Positions 41,201 to 47,877 of a stretch of 64,000 nucleotides of DNA are shown here, piece by piece. Within the stretch, counting starts at the first letter, position 1, and the number at the start of each line of letters is the position of its first letter. The notes beneath the pieces are model-generated. The model did not search any database. It saw nothing but the letters and a program-made list of their open reading frames with translations, and was not told the DNA's origin. The stretch comes from Onchocerca lupi (taxonomy: Eukaryota; Nematoda; Chromadorea; Rhabditida; Onchocercidae). Location of the stretch: assembly GCA_028564675.1 (NCBI GenBank), contig JAOVVO010000410.1, forward strand, positions 1-64,000, written 5' to 3'. The position numbers and the translations under genes are program-made.

Positions 41201-44200
41201 AATGAATGAAAATGTAATGTTTTCCTTGGATTTTGCAAATAACAGCTGACTGATTTATGACTCTGTGTTTTCCAATTATTGATTATTGATTATGTATCAA
41301 TTGCTTTATGGAATTAATTTGGGTTTGGAATTATAATTAACTTACCATTTGTGTTCGCTGCACATGTTTGTCGGTTCTTGTATGCAACTGGAAATTTGCT
41401 TTCAAGCTGGTACTATACGGACATAGATTACAATGATAAACACCTTGTATCACTGAGATATCCCCAATCACTGGATGACTTCGATCTTTTTCTTAAAAAA
41501 AAATAGTTTTTTCCGAAGGATTATTTGTTTATTTCCAATTTTCCATGTGAAGAATATTGGCGAAAATGATTCAATGTTGAAAGTGGAAGAATTACATAAA
41601 ATACTCTGCCTTTTTCATAAAATTTATAGATAGAAACTTAATTTTTGCACTTTTTTCATTTACTCACTGTTTTGGAGGAATTAATATTCTGCTAGACGTA
41701 CTTCAAGTCAAACATTAAGGTATATTTTTAAAAATTATTTGCAGTTGCAGTTCTGCAAAAATTATTTTGCAGTTTGCAAATCCCGAAATTTCCAGAAAAC
41801 AATTTCGAATTTAAAATTTGGACAGCTCAACTCCTACCGATATGTTCGATCATTTTGGGAATATCATCAGTTGAATATGTGGAACAAATCATGCACTGGA
41901 GTAAATTTTCTGTATTCAGTTCACCGCTTGAAATTGTTATAGTACTATCTAAAGCGTGAATTATGTTTATTTTTTGACAAGTGATTTGAAAATAGTCATG
42001 TCGAAAAACAGTCCAATGTTCACATCATTATTTTTACTTAGCAAATTTTGGATAGAACGATAGATTCGAATTTTAAATGAATATCTAAAAATATTTTCAA
42101 ATACTTAAAATGATTGTTTCATTACTAATAACTTTTTTTTTTGGAACTGCAAGGACAAGATCTGAATAATAGCTTAAATTATGATTAGATAGATAGGTAC
42201 CTCAGTAACTAATTAGATAATTAAGTATCCAACCTGTAACTGTGGGCGGCATTTCTTGCACTGCATGTAAGTGCTTATCACTTTGCATATGTATGCTCAA
42301 ATTACCCTTCGTTGTAGTACTATACTTGCATATTTCACAACGATAAGGTTTGTAGCCACATGAATAGCTCTCACCACGAGCCAATCGTGGATGCGGTCGA
42401 TTATGCAAGCAGAAAAGGCATTTCACCTAGAAAAATAAATTCAGATTGCTTGTTAAGAATTGTAATAATTATTTGAAATTTAATTTGAAGACTTCCACAT
42501 GCTATAAAGCATCACTGAATTCTGTTACTTATCTAATAAATCGCTGATTAATCTAATACATCAAGATACCGTAGGAAAAGGAATTCAGTTAGGACTTGAT
42601 AAGGAAAGTGGAACTTATAGCCAATAAATATATCAAACCTCATGACCCGAATGTTTTTCCTTCATATGAATCTCTAATGTTTCTTGATATTTATAATGCC
42701 AATTGCATTTCGGACATTTTAGTGTTTTAGAACTGTTCCGAGCTGTTAGTGTTGTGGCCGAGAATACTGATGCAGACGACGAAGAGCCGGGCATATCTTC
42801 TGTAAAGTAATCATAAACTTATGATTCACAATTGCAATGAGCAAAATGAAGAATAATATAGCTGACATCAAAAAGAATATTAAGGTTCGCAATAATTATC
42901 AAAACAAAAGTTGAATATCAGTGGTCCAGATGACATTGAATATCGCAACAAAAATCAACAATAAAGGCGAGAGCTCAGGATCACAAGTCTTAAGAAATTA
43001 TGATTGCATAACGAAATTAAGCAGTACTCTGGAAAGAATTGGCTTCTTTTTTTTTTTAGTTGGATGGGATCAATTTTTTAATGCAATCCTGAAATTTACT
43101 TAGACAATATTGAGAAGTTTTTTGTTAACAATCTCAAAATAACCATGTTTATATATGATTTCTTGATCCATTTTTGATCTTTGTACCAAAATCTTTCGTA
43201 CGATCTTCTAGCGCGGATTAAATTGAATTTCCATATATTAAATCATTCTATTACTTAACCTTCATGTTTTCATATCATCTCCCACAGAAACGGACCAGTT
43301 CATTCTTACGATATCGATACTTAATTATATAATCCTAAGTTCTTATATATAATCATTCTCAGTTCTCATCTTCATTTTAACTTAGTAATGATTACACTTT
43401 TAACATCGTAGCACCTGCTATTTTGATCTGTCAGTATTCCTCTCGAAATCGATTACTGCAATCCTTTACCATCGATATCAATGATAAATTCCATTTGTGA
43501 ATTAAAGTTTTGTTGATCTCTGCCATATTTTTATTATTTTTATAACTGTTCACTATATTTTCTTATGTTAACTGATTTATAGGATCAATTAATTATCAGT
43601 TTACCGATTTATGGATGTCTAAGACTGGCACAAAACTTTTAATCAAATTTGATAAATACCCAATCACACCATCTCGGAACATATAGTAAAAGTTTCTGCT
43701 GAAATAATTTAGCAAAGACTCGAGAAGAGAATTAGATACAGATACGATTAATACATACCGGTCGTACTAGTTGACGCCAATCCTTGGGAAGATCCATTCA
43801 TTAAATTCATCGGGACACGTTGCAAAATCCTATTCGTCGTAAAATCGGTATCTGATGATAAAATCATTGTCCGCTGCAAAAGACGATCCATTTCCATGCT
43901 TTCACTAATATCGTCACCTCTTAACTCTGTTCCGGAACTATAAAATACTGCACCTGAGAACAGTAATGAACCACTAGTACTGCAAATTATGTAAATTTTT
44001 AGGAACTAATTTAAATAAAAGTCTAAATATTTGCATAATTAATGATCGGTCCTGATTTCGACAAAAAATTAGAAGTAAGATATGTTAATGAAGTGAGAAA
44101 AAATTTCATGAATGAAGAAAAAGACAGGATAGGAGATTTCATGAATGAAGAAGGTGCGAGTATTGCGGCGGAAAGACAAGAAGTTCAAGCTTAGAAAAGA

Positions 44201-47200
44201 AAATTAGGACTAGTAGAGATGGTAAAAATTTGTGTTTAAACATATGTAAATCTGCATAGGCCTTAAATAATTTTGGATCTCCTATTGAACAACTTTTCTA
44301 CTCAGTCAATCGTACCTGAAATATATTTGACCATTAAATCCTGAACTACAACTGAGTATTTCTTAATATTAGTAGTTTTCAATTAATTAAAAACTTTTTA
44401 TTCATTCATCCGTATTCCATTCTTTGGAACTTATTTTAATCCTGCGAAGCTCTTCATGAATGAGGAGAAAAAGCAATCTCGGAAATAAACTCCATTATTC
44501 TTTAAAGAACTGAAATTTTGTCGAATTCGAGATTCAGTAGAAAAATTATGCAACAAAGAAGTGGAAAAGTAGGCCCATTGTTAAAAGTTAATTTTTTGAA
44601 AAATTTTGCAATTTTTTCAATGTTTCAAGGCTTCTGTGTAGTTCATCTTTCTGAAGTTGGGTCATTTCATGGACAAGCCGTGCTTATGAACTGAAAGCTA
44701 AATTTTGAAGAGTAATGCTTCCCGCAGTGAACTGAATTATTACAGAGAGAGTGAGAGAAATGAAATTATATTTTTTGCTTCTAAAACATTCCATTTATGA
44801 AAAAAGGAGATAAAAAATAAGGAAATTCCTTCTCATAATTACACTCTCCTCCTGTCCCAGCAATTTCCTCACATTTGTACAATTGTCAATGCATTGTCAT
44901 CGATCACTTTATCAACCCTTCTTCTTTCGTTCAGCTTCATCCCGTCCCTTCTGCATAAAATAAATATGTTTTGTATATTTTCATGAAAATAAACCGTTCA
45001 GTGGATGATTCCAAATCGATTTGCTTCTCGTCAGATTCAGTAATTACTTCGGAAGAGCATTTGCGTTCTACTTGCGTTGTTTCAATCTGATCAAAACATC
45101 CCTCGAAAAGCACCTGAAATTTTCACATCTTTATTTCTTACAGTTGTACTTTCGTAACTTATCCAAGATAGAGCATAGTAGATTCTTCAATACCTCTTCT
45201 CAACTAAATCGTCTGAAATGATCGCTCAAATTCGATTTAAAACTTCGCAAATACATGAATCGAAATTATAACAACGACAAATATATCATGAAACTTTTTT
45301 AGGAAATTTCCGAAAATGACATCATTATCGAAGAGAAAGCTGTACTAACAATTGATGGATTGAATATTTAGATTGGAGTTTTGTTAATTAATTTGGTACT
45401 AATTGTTTGAAATGCTAAGAGAATAAATATGCAAATTGCGATGCGAAAAGCGTGCGAATGCGTGCCGACTGAGTGTGATGAATGGTGCTAATGATGATGA
45501 TAATGATGGCTTAATATTTACAAAAGTGTGAATATCTCACTGATGGAAGCTATTAGTCTGAGGTTGTGTGTGTGTGTCAGTGTGCGAGCCGAAGGCACTG
45601 TATAAACATTACTAATGCTTCACACATGTCGGTGTCGGTATATGTTTATGTGAATGTATGTGGTGCATGTGTGTGTGTCTGTGTATGTGTGTATGTATTT
45701 ATGTTGCGTTTATGAATGTTTATTGTATGTATGTGTGCAATGTGTAATGTGTGCGTGTATGTGTGTGTGGTATGTGTGTGTATGTGTGCGTGCGTCCGCC
45801 TGATTGTTTGATTGTCACTTATAATTTAGAATGAGGGGACCAATGTCAAACCACGGTCCTCATTTCAAACCACCGCATAAAAAGCCAAGGCAATTCTTAT
45901 CTGTCAAACAAAATTTCATATTTTTGTAGTTTTGGAATTTCTAATTCGAATGAATGTTTCTCAACTTCTTTAACGAAGTGAATAATTTTGAATTGAAATC
46001 TTTCATTCGCCTTTCAATTCATAAAGTATATGCTTCATTTGGTTCCATTTTTTAACCAACCAACCAGCAAGCGATAAAGAAATGCTTTGTCATTGAATAA
46101 AACTTTCAAAATTATGTCTCAAAGTTTATGAAAACTAAAGGATCGGCTTATCAAAATATTGTAAACTTCATTCCATCGTTAGAAAAGTCGAAAATCACTT
46201 TTGTAGTTATGTAGCCAAGAATTTATGGTATTTAAATCTTCATCAGTGCTGAAAAATCGTACAACTGAAGTTCACTGTTGGATTTAATTGTCTTCTCGAA
46301 AACAGTTACTTCTGTTAGCAAGAAGTTGAAAGATTTATGAAGCACACCTGGTTGCAATATGTGATGTTTCTGCATGTTATCTTCAATTCATTTCGTTTCA
46401 CTCGAATAATAGCGATTGAATTCATTATTTCTCGCAAAGAATATTTATAGTAATGGTGACGATAATGATAATTACCTAATTGTTACACTTCAGATATCTC
46501 TTAGAAAAAGCTAAAAAGCTAAGACAATTTCTCTCCTCTTTCTTACTCAAATTTCGGATCAGAATCTGAAGCTAAAGTTTCAAAATTCAAGTAAAAATTG
46601 GTAGGAATGCAAATAACAAGTTAAATATAGCGATGATGATGATGATAATGATCACGTTAATGAGCTTTACAATGGATTTGTTATAGTTAATGTTATTACG
46701 TAATAAAAACATATATACCGCATTTTTGATTAGAAATAAATCGAGAAAAAAGTGAATTTGAGAGAATATTTCTTCCTCTTATTACTAATACATTTCGAAG
46801 ATTTATTTTTTTTAAAGCAGCTAAGAAACTATTTTTAAGTGAGTATGTCTGATCGGAGTTCATCTAATTCATCCAGTTTAGGAAAAATATGTAAAAACGA
46901 AAAAAATGAAAAAATATGGGAAAAATATGAGCAGCGTGGGGTTATTTTCAACTATTAATACTAAGAAACGCCAGTTGACCCAAACTAGCCGATTATAAAT
47001 TCGCTGCTCAGACGTGGCAAGCGAAAAAAAAAAAAGAACGAATTCATATTGTAACAATTAAACATTTTCGTCAATTTGAAAAACTTTTTAAAGATTGATA
47101 TTTCAAGGAAGAAATAATTATAATATTCTATGCAAAACATACAATGAAGATCAAATTGCTCGATAAAAAGGAACAAACAAGTATATGTATTATAATTAGC

Positions 47201-47877
47201 AAATAATTATACATTCGCCATTTCTTCTTCCATCTACTAATTTCTTTATATGACTAGTCATGGAAGATAATAATACATAGAGAATGGCCAGAAACAGCGA
47301 CTTCTCTTACAAAAACTTTAGAAAAATGAGTTTGAACTAATAAGAAAAATGAAATGGCATCTGTTTTAGAGTTACTATTTGGAGTATCATTCTAGAGTGA
47401 AATAAACCATCAATAATCTTACAGTAAAGTCTGAAAAAAATGCCCAACCAATGATTAGATCAAAAATGCAAAAATAAAATTTAAATAGACATTATGCATT
47501 GCTTTGTCTTGCAATGCTTATGGCAATAATACTACTGCATAAACTGCCATTATTATAAATTTGATTAAAGATAAACTAATGTTTTTCAAATAAAAGCAAA
47601 TTCTATAACATTGCATTTCAAATTACATTTTTCATGAATATTGAAATTGCATGTTGTCAAAATTTCTGATTATTTCATCTAATTATTTCTTTCAAATGTA
47701 ATGTATTAATTTTTTTGAATAACTTTACCAATACAAAAATTCACATACCGGATTAAAAGTATGATCGAAATTTGCGTCACTTATTGCTGCTATTCCTTCG
47801 CTCTTATTACTGTTATTGATGTCGCCACTGATGCTGCAGTTCTTACTTTTGGAATGCGGCACCGAGTTTGACCTCAT
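184..47877 (-). CDS. zfh-2: zfh-2 / ZFHX-type zinc-finger homeodomain transcription factor, 3'-truncated by window edge
   Basis: Nuclear DNA-binding protein of the ZFHX family (ZFHX3/ZFHX4, fly zfh2, worm zfh-2). I assembled 22 minus-strand exons by hand; every intron is GT..AG and phase is continuous, giving about 1,150 codons. Visible order: Ser/Asn-rich N-terminus 1-147; C2H2 fingers at about 148-169, 203-225, 258-280, 320-342, 379-382 (Cys pair only), 418-439, 453-471 (short variant), 513-533, 541-562, 602-624, 667-689 and 895-916; a Gln/Ala linker 739-805; acidic region 917-1015; homeodomain from about 1096. Family hallmarks are the GYKPYRCEICKYSTTTKGNL finger, the KCPKCNWHYKYQETLEIHMK finger and the homeodomain core DQLKILRQYFDINNSPSEQQ followed by KHWFRNTLFK. 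The rest of the homeodomain and any further homeodomains lie left of base 1. Product identity is near certain; the 5' end is the weak part. Confidence 0.93.
545..764 (-). CDS. zfh-2: zfh-2 exon 21, Met/Pro/Phe-rich segment before homeodomain
   Basis: Acceptor GAAATTCAG at 765-766; starts TKKLKEDTRSSSADATPRPS in phase 0. Includes a hydrophobic Met/Pro/Phe stretch (GFPFMPNPFMPLMPSDFF) of a kind used for protein contacts. Exon 22 demands a phase-1 end, and the only suitable GT in the open frame is CATG/GTGTGT at 545, so I end it there. That donor is weak, and a few codons more or less are possible. Confidence 0.82.
765..1190 (-). other. zfh-2 intron 20
   Basis: 426 bases between the acidic exon and the Met/Pro-rich exon. 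GTATCT..TTCAG ends. No further feature seen. Confidence 0.85.
1191..1493 (-). CDS. zfh-2: zfh-2 exon 20, end of finger 12 and acidic/Ser-rich region
   Basis: Acceptor TTATTTCAG, donor TTTGAG/GTATCT. The largest coding exon (101 codons). It starts AHEKIVPTIEIEKFAKRLHE, closing finger 12, then an acidic run DENEEKENDESDLSLEQQ and a Ser/Ala/Thr-rich stretch with a basic SGSKKRTLGRDE patch that could be a nuclear localisation signal. Phase 0 at both ends. Confidence 0.93.
1736..1929 (-). CDS. zfh-2: zfh-2 exon 19, most of zinc finger 12
   Basis: Acceptor TAAATTTTAG, donor GAACAG/GTAGGA. Residues 851-914, including PGFDVVMQYNEGLEQPRYQL and the finger IECTKCNKIFSSIWVLKAHL. His911 is here and His916 is the second residue of exon 20. 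Ends in phase 0. Confidence 0.95.
2092..2223 (-). CDS. zfh-2: zfh-2 exon 18, Ser/Thr-rich linker
   Basis: Acceptor CATCTTGCAG, donor TATG/GTTAGC. Residues 807-849: QLPISTDGVATTSKAISEQS through FQKMLETYG. The terminal FQKMLETYG followed by ALLTSSTDFPGFD in exon 19 is typical of the segment before the next family finger. A stop follows the donor immediately, so the exon end is fixed. Confidence 0.9.
2224..2847 (-). other. zfh-2 intron 17
   Basis: 624 bases of AT-rich sequence. Short open frames on either strand have no coding character. Nothing else seen. Confidence 0.85.
2848..3049 (-). CDS. zfh-2: zfh-2 exon 17, Gln/Ala-rich segment
   Basis: Acceptor AATTTGCAG, donor TTGA/GTTAGT. Residues 739-805: a five-Gln run, then a hydrophobic helix-like ALAMINMLNMAQLLSIASAG and an Ala-rich tract ending APFGTL. 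No zinc finger. The CAG/CAA run is short and imperfect. A role as a transcriptional interaction region is inference. Ends in phase 1 (split Arg). Confidence 0.9.
3050..5411 (-). other. zfh-2 intron 16
   Basis: 2.4 kb between finger 11 and the Gln-rich exon. Holds A48 at 4865-4912 and a short TCA repeat near 4684. No additional exon is needed for phase. Confidence 0.85.
4865..4912. repeat. 48-base poly-A run
   Basis: Uninterrupted A48 in the intron between exons 16 and 17 (poly-T in the sense of the gene). No retroposed body or target duplication is evident beside it. Length is likely variable and prone to sequencing error. Confidence 0.95.
5412..5571 (-). CDS. zfh-2: zfh-2 exon 16, end of finger 11 and linker
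   Basis: Acceptor AACTTTTCAG, donor CTGCAG/GTACAT. SVAHQSRLTKIAELLAQGEI completes finger 11 and continues as a predicted helix, then a Pro/Asp linker (KPDPTTDPLQ). The SV-HQ-R motif after the last finger histidine recurs in the family. Ends in phase 0. Confidence 0.94.
5572..5926 (-). other. zfh-2 intron 15
   Basis: 355 bases splitting finger 11 between its two histidines. GTATTC..TTTTCAG ends; nothing else seen. Confidence 0.88.
5927..6048 (-). CDS. zfh-2: zfh-2 exon 15, first part of zinc finger 11
   Basis: Acceptor AATTTTCAG, donor ATAAG/GTATTC. ILAALQASTSSQ then KPFKCNLCKLGYGQGSTLDI and the first His of finger 11. Ends in phase 2. The second His lies in exon 16 (SVAH), restoring Cys-x2-Cys-x12-His-x5-His. 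Confidence 0.95.
6173..6311 (-). CDS. zfh-2: zfh-2 exon 14, zinc finger 10
   Basis: Acceptor CGCACTTACAG, donor CACAG/GTAGAA. Finger 10 at 602-624 (PFKCELCKENFEQKHQLLIH, then YNSVTH, His-x5-His), followed by a basic helix HKAKKMLEEQ. Ends in phase 0. Confidence 0.95.
6555..6654 (-). CDS. zfh-2: zfh-2 exon 13, Ser/Thr-rich linker
   Basis: Acceptor CCGTTTTAG, donor TTAAG/GTTACT. Residues 566-597, KTYSSPTTSSYQSQSVETTI onward, no domain. Two frames are closed by stops, leaving only the one that matches phase 1 upstream and phase 2 downstream (Gly and Arg split codons), so the exon is well constrained despite lacking motifs. Confidence 0.85.
6906..7102 (-). CDS. zfh-2: zfh-2 exon 12, zinc fingers 8 and 9
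   Basis: Acceptor AATTTACAG, donor CAATG/GTCAGT. Two complete classical fingers in one exon: 513-533 (Cys-Ser-Gln-Cys-x12-His-x3-His) and 541-562 (Cys-Thr-Lys-Cys-x12-His-x4-His), after a basic lead KKKTDRQIYRYH. The spacing between them is 7 residues but is not the TGEKP linker, so tandem DNA binding is not implied. Confidence 0.96.
7103..9808 (-). other. zfh-2 intron 11
   Basis: 2.7 kb. AT-rich with A and T runs. Phases of exons 11 and 12 match (split Ser), so no missing coding exon is implied. No gene seen on either strand. Confidence 0.85.
9809..9897 (-). CDS. zfh-2: zfh-2 exon 11, helix after finger 7
   Basis: Acceptor TTAATTGCAG, donor AAGAG/GTAATT. Residues 470-498: KHKIAEEAIDRLLLSTASSS and LLNDSASDK. 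The first His closes finger 7. The following KIAEEAIDRLL looks like an amphipathic helix. Ends in phase 2, joining exon 12 through Ser. Confidence 0.92.
9898..11119 (-). other. zfh-2 intron 10
   Basis: 1.2 kb dividing finger 7 between LAQ and KH. Carries the plus-strand ORF at 10003-10227. The rest is AT-rich with no recognised feature. Confidence 0.85.
10003..10227 (+). other. unexplained plus-strand coding-like ORF in a zfh-2 intron
   Basis: An open frame of 74 codons antisense to zfh-2, about 105 bases beyond the exon 11 acceptor. From about 10050 to 10195 base use shifts to that of real coding sequence, richer in G and C and with balanced amino acids (DDRHSHMQNVEADGRVEALQ, then HFAARVGIKWTKIRGAWKDD). 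The start is uncertain: splice-acceptor-like TTCTTACAG and TTAATTGCAG precede it, and AATCAG/GTTTTC could be a donor. The hydrophobic strand ending in Asp-Asp (KIIYFDDRH) faintly recalls a HAD-type motif, but I do not recognise the family. It could be a gene fragment, a pseudogene or an exon of a nested gene. Confidence 0.35.
11120..11250 (-). CDS. zfh-2: zfh-2 exon 10, rest of finger 6 and variant finger 7
   Basis: Acceptor GCTATTTCAG, donor CAG/GTATCA. It gives TKTEFSEHKRVVH (end of finger 6), a short linker, then LCPLCPCKCTELRTHLAQ. In finger 7 the Cys pair 453/456 is separated from His466 by only 9 residues instead of 12, with extra cysteines at 458 and 460. His471 comes from exon 11. Ends in phase 0. 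Confidence 0.92.
13026..13119. repeat. (GAT)n/(GGT)n trinucleotide array
   Basis: About 94 bases of TGA/TGG units. Both strands are open through it (Met/Val runs on plus, Thr/Ile runs on minus), purely because of the triplet period. Intronic. Confidence 0.97.
17914..17942. repeat. 29-base poly-T run
   Basis: T29 following shorter T7 and T9 runs, in the intron between exons 9 and 10. Confidence 0.95.
18263..18358 (-). CDS. zfh-2: zfh-2 exon 9, acidic linker and first half of zinc finger 6
   Basis: Acceptor TTTTTTTCAG, donor ACCA/GTAAGT. Only 96 bases, isolated between introns of 11.3 and 7.0 kb. It encodes TLDEDEIKN, a variable stretch, and YCCSLCNFIT. The Cys pair 418/421 is completed by His434 and His439 in exon 10 with the normal 12-residue loop, which confirms the join. 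Starts after one split base and ends in phase 1. Confidence 0.92.
20347..20364. repeat. (TGGA)n short array
   Basis: About four TGGA units within a purine-rich stretch in intron 8. Confidence 0.85.
26236..26346. repeat. paired hairpins, MITE-like palindromic cluster
   Basis: Two inverted repeats 17 bases apart. First: 26236-26257 against 26264-26285, 22-base arms with two mismatched positions and a 6-base loop. Second: 26303-26319 against 26330-26346, perfect 17-base arms (TTTGGCAAGTGATAGGC) with a 10-base loop. A further GGACC/GGTCC pair sits at 26375-26402, and TTTCAAAT/ATTTGAAA pairs lie at about 26175-26210. Clustered palindromes suggest a small non-autonomous DNA element or its remains; a structured RNA is the alternative. 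Confidence 0.55.
29678..29871 (-). CDS. zfh-2: zfh-2 exon 8, second half of finger 4 and Cys pair of degenerate finger 5
   Basis: Acceptor TTTCTTCAG, donor ATCG/GTAAGC. It completes finger 4 with PLALREHCESRAH (His-x5-His, residues 336-342), then a Ser/Ala-rich linker, then LECRHCSFETTNTAG. The Cys pair at 379/382 has no partner histidines in the following 30 residues. The finger is therefore degenerate, or binds zinc with other ligands. Ends in phase 1. Confidence 0.94.
29872..30962 (-). other. zfh-2 intron 7
   Basis: 1.1 kb splitting finger 4 at its loop. GTAAAT..TTCTTCAG ends. No other feature seen. Confidence 0.87.
30963..31090 (-). CDS. zfh-2: zfh-2 exon 7, first half of zinc finger 4
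   Basis: Acceptor TTATTCCAG, donor TCATG/GTAAAT. Residues 287-328. It opens with MNHIREGGTAG, which follows finger 3 in the family, then an Ala/Ser-rich spacer and the Cys pair of finger 4 (VRCRACQEILS). Ends in phase 2, so the next codon is a split Cys. The first codon is ATG, so this exon could also start an internally initiated isoform. Confidence 0.94.
31780..31860. promoter_or_regulatory. candidate regulatory element with CCAAT boxes upstream of exon 7
   Basis: A patch of higher GC carrying ATTGGCCAATCAG (two opposed CCAAT boxes), then GCCACGCC and a third CCAAT, about 0.7 kb upstream of exon 7 on the gene strand. No TATA box or start-site evidence. It could be an intronic enhancer or an internal promoter for a short form starting in exon 7. 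Confidence 0.3.
34912..34968. repeat. tandem duplication, about 31-base unit
   Basis: GACATATCGCACTTTG at 34912 recurs as GACATATCGCATTTTG at 34944, each followed by a similar AT-AAAGA tail. A diverged local duplication inside intron 6. Confidence 0.65.
35251..35281. repeat. (CT)n dinucleotide array
   Basis: About 15 CT units, GA on the gene strand. GAGA-type sequence can be regulatory, but here it may be simple slippage. Confidence 0.95.
36160..36199 (-). CDS. zfh-2: candidate alternative first exon of zfh-2 (MVQRCATMQ)
   Basis: Inside the 10 kb intron between exons 6 and 7. The minus strand shows AATTTTCACAG (acceptor, or SL trans-splice site), then 40 bases of GC-rich sequence, then CAG/GTAGCT (donor). 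Within it GCCATGG starts nine codons, MVQRCATMQ, ending in phase 0, exactly what exon 7 (MNHIREGG...) needs. The resulting protein would lack fingers 1-3. As an internal cassette exon it fails, because 40 is not a multiple of 3. Inferred from sequence alone; no transcript evidence. Confidence 0.4.
36771..36814. repeat. 18-base inverted repeat (hairpin)
   Basis: Arms 36771-36788 and 36797-36814 (AAAAAAGCACACATGTTT against its complement) pair with one mismatch around an 8-base loop. On plus it reads as a stem ending in T6. It lies in intron 6, about 0.6 kb upstream (minus sense) of the candidate first exon at 36.2 kb. Confidence 0.6.
38579..38609. repeat. (CTG)n/(CAG)n trinucleotide array
   Basis: Ten TGC units in intron 6. 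On minus one frame reads a Ser run, but no exon signals surround it. Confidence 0.95.
39585..39603. repeat. (AAT)n short array
   Basis: About six AAT units, intronic. Confidence 0.85.
40354..40391. repeat. 16-base direct repeat
   Basis: TTATTATATCAGCAAG at 40354-40369 and again at 40376-40391, separated by six bases. Confidence 0.75.
40557..40620. repeat. 30-base tandem duplication
   Basis: ATTCACTTGTTCAAAAATTA and ten further bases at 40557-40586 recur at 40591-40620 with a single T/C difference, so the duplication is recent. Confidence 0.85.
41346..41491 (-). CDS. zfh-2: zfh-2 exon 6, zinc finger 3
   Basis: Acceptor TTTTTTTTTAAG, donor ATG/GTAAGT. Residues 239-286. Finger 3 at 258-280 is Cys-Asn-Leu-Cys-x12-His-x5-His (YHCNLCPYSTSLKANFQLH), followed by TRTDKHVQRTQM. 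The family-typical sequence after this finger continues directly into exon 7 (MNHIREGG), which supports the 10 kb intron between them. Confidence 0.96.
41492..42233 (-). other. zfh-2 intron 5
   Basis: 742 bases, AT-rich. The two overlapping plus-strand frames near 41.74-41.96 kb look random. Nothing else seen. Confidence 0.85.
42234..42426 (-). CDS. zfh-2: zfh-2 exon 5, Cys-rich segment and zinc finger 2
   Basis: Acceptor TTTTTCTAG, donor ACAG/GTTGGA. It starts with VKCLFCLHNRPHPRLARGES, a Cys-x2-Cys motif followed by the invariant ZFHX spacer, then finger 2 at 203-225 (Cys-Glu-Ile-Cys ... His-x5-His) in GYKPYRCEICKYSTTTKGNL. Ends in phase 1. The following residues (MPPTVT) lead into a variable linker. 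Confidence 0.96.
42639..42799 (-). CDS. zfh-2: zfh-2 exon 4, zinc finger 1
   Basis: Acceptor CTTTACAG, donor GAG/GTTTGA. Residues 121-173: a Ser/Thr stretch, then finger 1 at 148-169, Cys-x2-Cys-x12-His-x4-His, within KCPKCNWHYKYQETLEIHMK. This finger is one of the most conserved ZFHX signatures. Ends in phase 0. Confidence 0.95.
42800..43758 (-). other. zfh-2 intron 3
   Basis: 959 bases, AT-rich with no recognised feature; GTATGT..TTTACAG ends. Confidence 0.85.
43759..43953 (-). CDS. zfh-2: zfh-2 exon 3, N-terminal linker
   Basis: Acceptor ACTGTTCTCAG, donor ACCG/GTATGT. It encodes residues 56-119 (GAVFYSSGTELRGDDISESM onward, ending SQGLASTSTT). There is no zinc finger; it is Ser/Thr/Met-rich and low in structure. 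It begins with two bases of a split Gly codon and ends in phase 1, joining exon 4 through a Glu codon. The frame is open for about 10 codons upstream of the chosen acceptor to a second possible AG at TTTGCAG, so the exact 5' boundary is less sure than the 3' one. Confidence 0.82.
43954..44916 (-). other. zfh-2 intron 2
   Basis: 963 bases between the micro-exon and exon 3. Contains the small plus-strand frame and direct repeats at 44.04-44.19 kb. Confidence 0.6.
44072..44153. repeat. ATTTCATGAATGAAGAA direct repeat
   Basis: Two copies of this 17-base word about 40 bases apart. They fall inside a 50-codon plus-strand frame at 44042-44194 (FMNEEKDRIG ... FMNEEGASIA) that I judge more likely chance than gene. 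Confidence 0.55.
44917..44950 (-). CDS. zfh-2: zfh-2 exon 2 (34-base micro-exon)
   Basis: Good acceptor TTATTTTATGCAG ends at 44951. The 34 bases encode KGRDEAERKKK plus one base, then donor GTTGATAAAG. It starts in phase 0 (after exon 1) and ends in phase 1 (as exon 3 requires), which is exactly the phase change needed. The donor is not consensus, but at least six other donors in this gene also begin GTT. The peptide is strongly charged and could act as a basic patch. Without the insert a TGA follows at once, so the donor position is tightly constrained. Low complexity of the region and the tiny size keep confidence moderate. Confidence 0.55.
44951..47748 (-). other. zfh-2 intron 1
   Basis: 2.8 kb with the TG-rich tract at 45.56-45.80 kb. 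Just after it is an imperfect inverted repeat, AATGAGGGGACC (45830) against GGTCCTCATT (45855), followed by CAAACCAC repeated twice. Confidence 0.6.
45563..45801. repeat. TG-rich microsatellite tract
   Basis: About 240 bases of TGTG/TATG repeats, interrupted by short unique words, in intron 1. Alternating purine-pyrimidine sequence of this kind can adopt Z-DNA. Confidence 0.9.

Larger units (their letters stand above)
31091..41345 (-). other. zfh-2 intron 6
   Basis: 10.3 kb between finger 3 and exon 7, phase 0 both sides. Holds the candidate first exon at 36.2 kb, the CCAAT-box patch, the hairpin at 36.8 kb, CT and CTG arrays and local duplications at 34.9, 40.4 and 40.6 kb. A GC-rich patch at 38825-38950 (GTTTGCGGCGGAAG, then TGACGTTACC) is another possible regulatory element. 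Confidence 0.85.

Noticed and set aside
44042..44194. 50-codon plus-strand frame starting ATGATCGG (MIGPDFDKKLEVRYVNEVRK...)
   Set aside because: Charged and superficially protein-like, but the bias follows from a purine-rich strand with an internal direct repeat. A frame of this length is expected by chance here, and no splice sites or partners are visible.
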